The position numbers were made by a program, and so were the translations under genes. The notes beneath the pieces are model-generated. The model was not told the origin of the DNA and made no database searches. It saw nothing but the letters and a program-made list of their open reading frames with translations. Positions 6,275-6,278 of a stretch of 6,278 nt of DNA are shown in pieces. Origin of the DNA: JANRIZ01 sp033764445 (GTDB taxonomy: Bacteria > Verrucomicrobiota > Verrucomicrobiia > JAWXBN01); the NCBI GenBank assembly GCA_033764445.1, contig JANRIZ010000038.1:1-6278 (forward strand), given 5' to 3'. How positions within the stretch are numbered: position 1 is the stretch's first letter; each line of letters begins with the position of its first letter.

Positions 6275-6278
6275 GGAT

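Noticed and set aside
1..6278. CRISPR array, defence system, insertion sequence or prophage
   Set aside because: There are no regularly spaced repeats, transposase or integrase motifs, phage genes or recognised defence domains on either strand.

Overview
The window holds five protein-coding genes, one tRNA gene and no mobile element. It looks like ordinary chromosomal DNA of a GC-rich, Gram-negative bacterium. A Verrucomicrobiota-like (PVC) origin is my best guess, at low to moderate confidence. The guess rests on three things: a TPR plus C-terminal LysM lipoprotein followed by an unrecognised membrane protein, the lack of clear Shine-Dalgarno sequences, and general protein style. There is no rRNA or other marker to settle it.

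Layout from left to right: a small DUF2237 protein (33-410, +); a tRNA-Thr(UGU) gene on the opposite strand (470-544, -) with its CCA end encoded; a roughly 360-base stretch with no credible gene (545-905) that contains a perfect A/T-rich dyad; an acyl-CoA/acyl-lipid desaturase with all histidine boxes (906-1760, +); a TPR/coiled-coil/LysM lipoprotein (1842-2714, +); a single-pass membrane protein of unknown function that overlaps the lipoprotein gene (2692-3468, +); two tandem GC-rich hairpins (3476-3519); and, convergent to these, a 917-residue family GH38 alpha-mannosidase (3521-6274, -) whose start codon lies almost at the window edge.

The desaturase, lipoprotein and membrane protein run in one direction with an 81-base gap and then a 23-base overlap, so they could be one transcript. 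The shared theme would be the cell envelope: membrane lipid unsaturation, a peptidoglycan-binding lipoprotein, and a membrane-anchored protein with a beta-rich extracytoplasmic part. That link is inference. The mannosidase and the DUF2237 protein show no functional tie to this set.

I found no defence system, CRISPR array, prophage or transposon. The most open items are the overlapping lipoprotein/membrane-protein pair and the dyad upstream of the desaturase.
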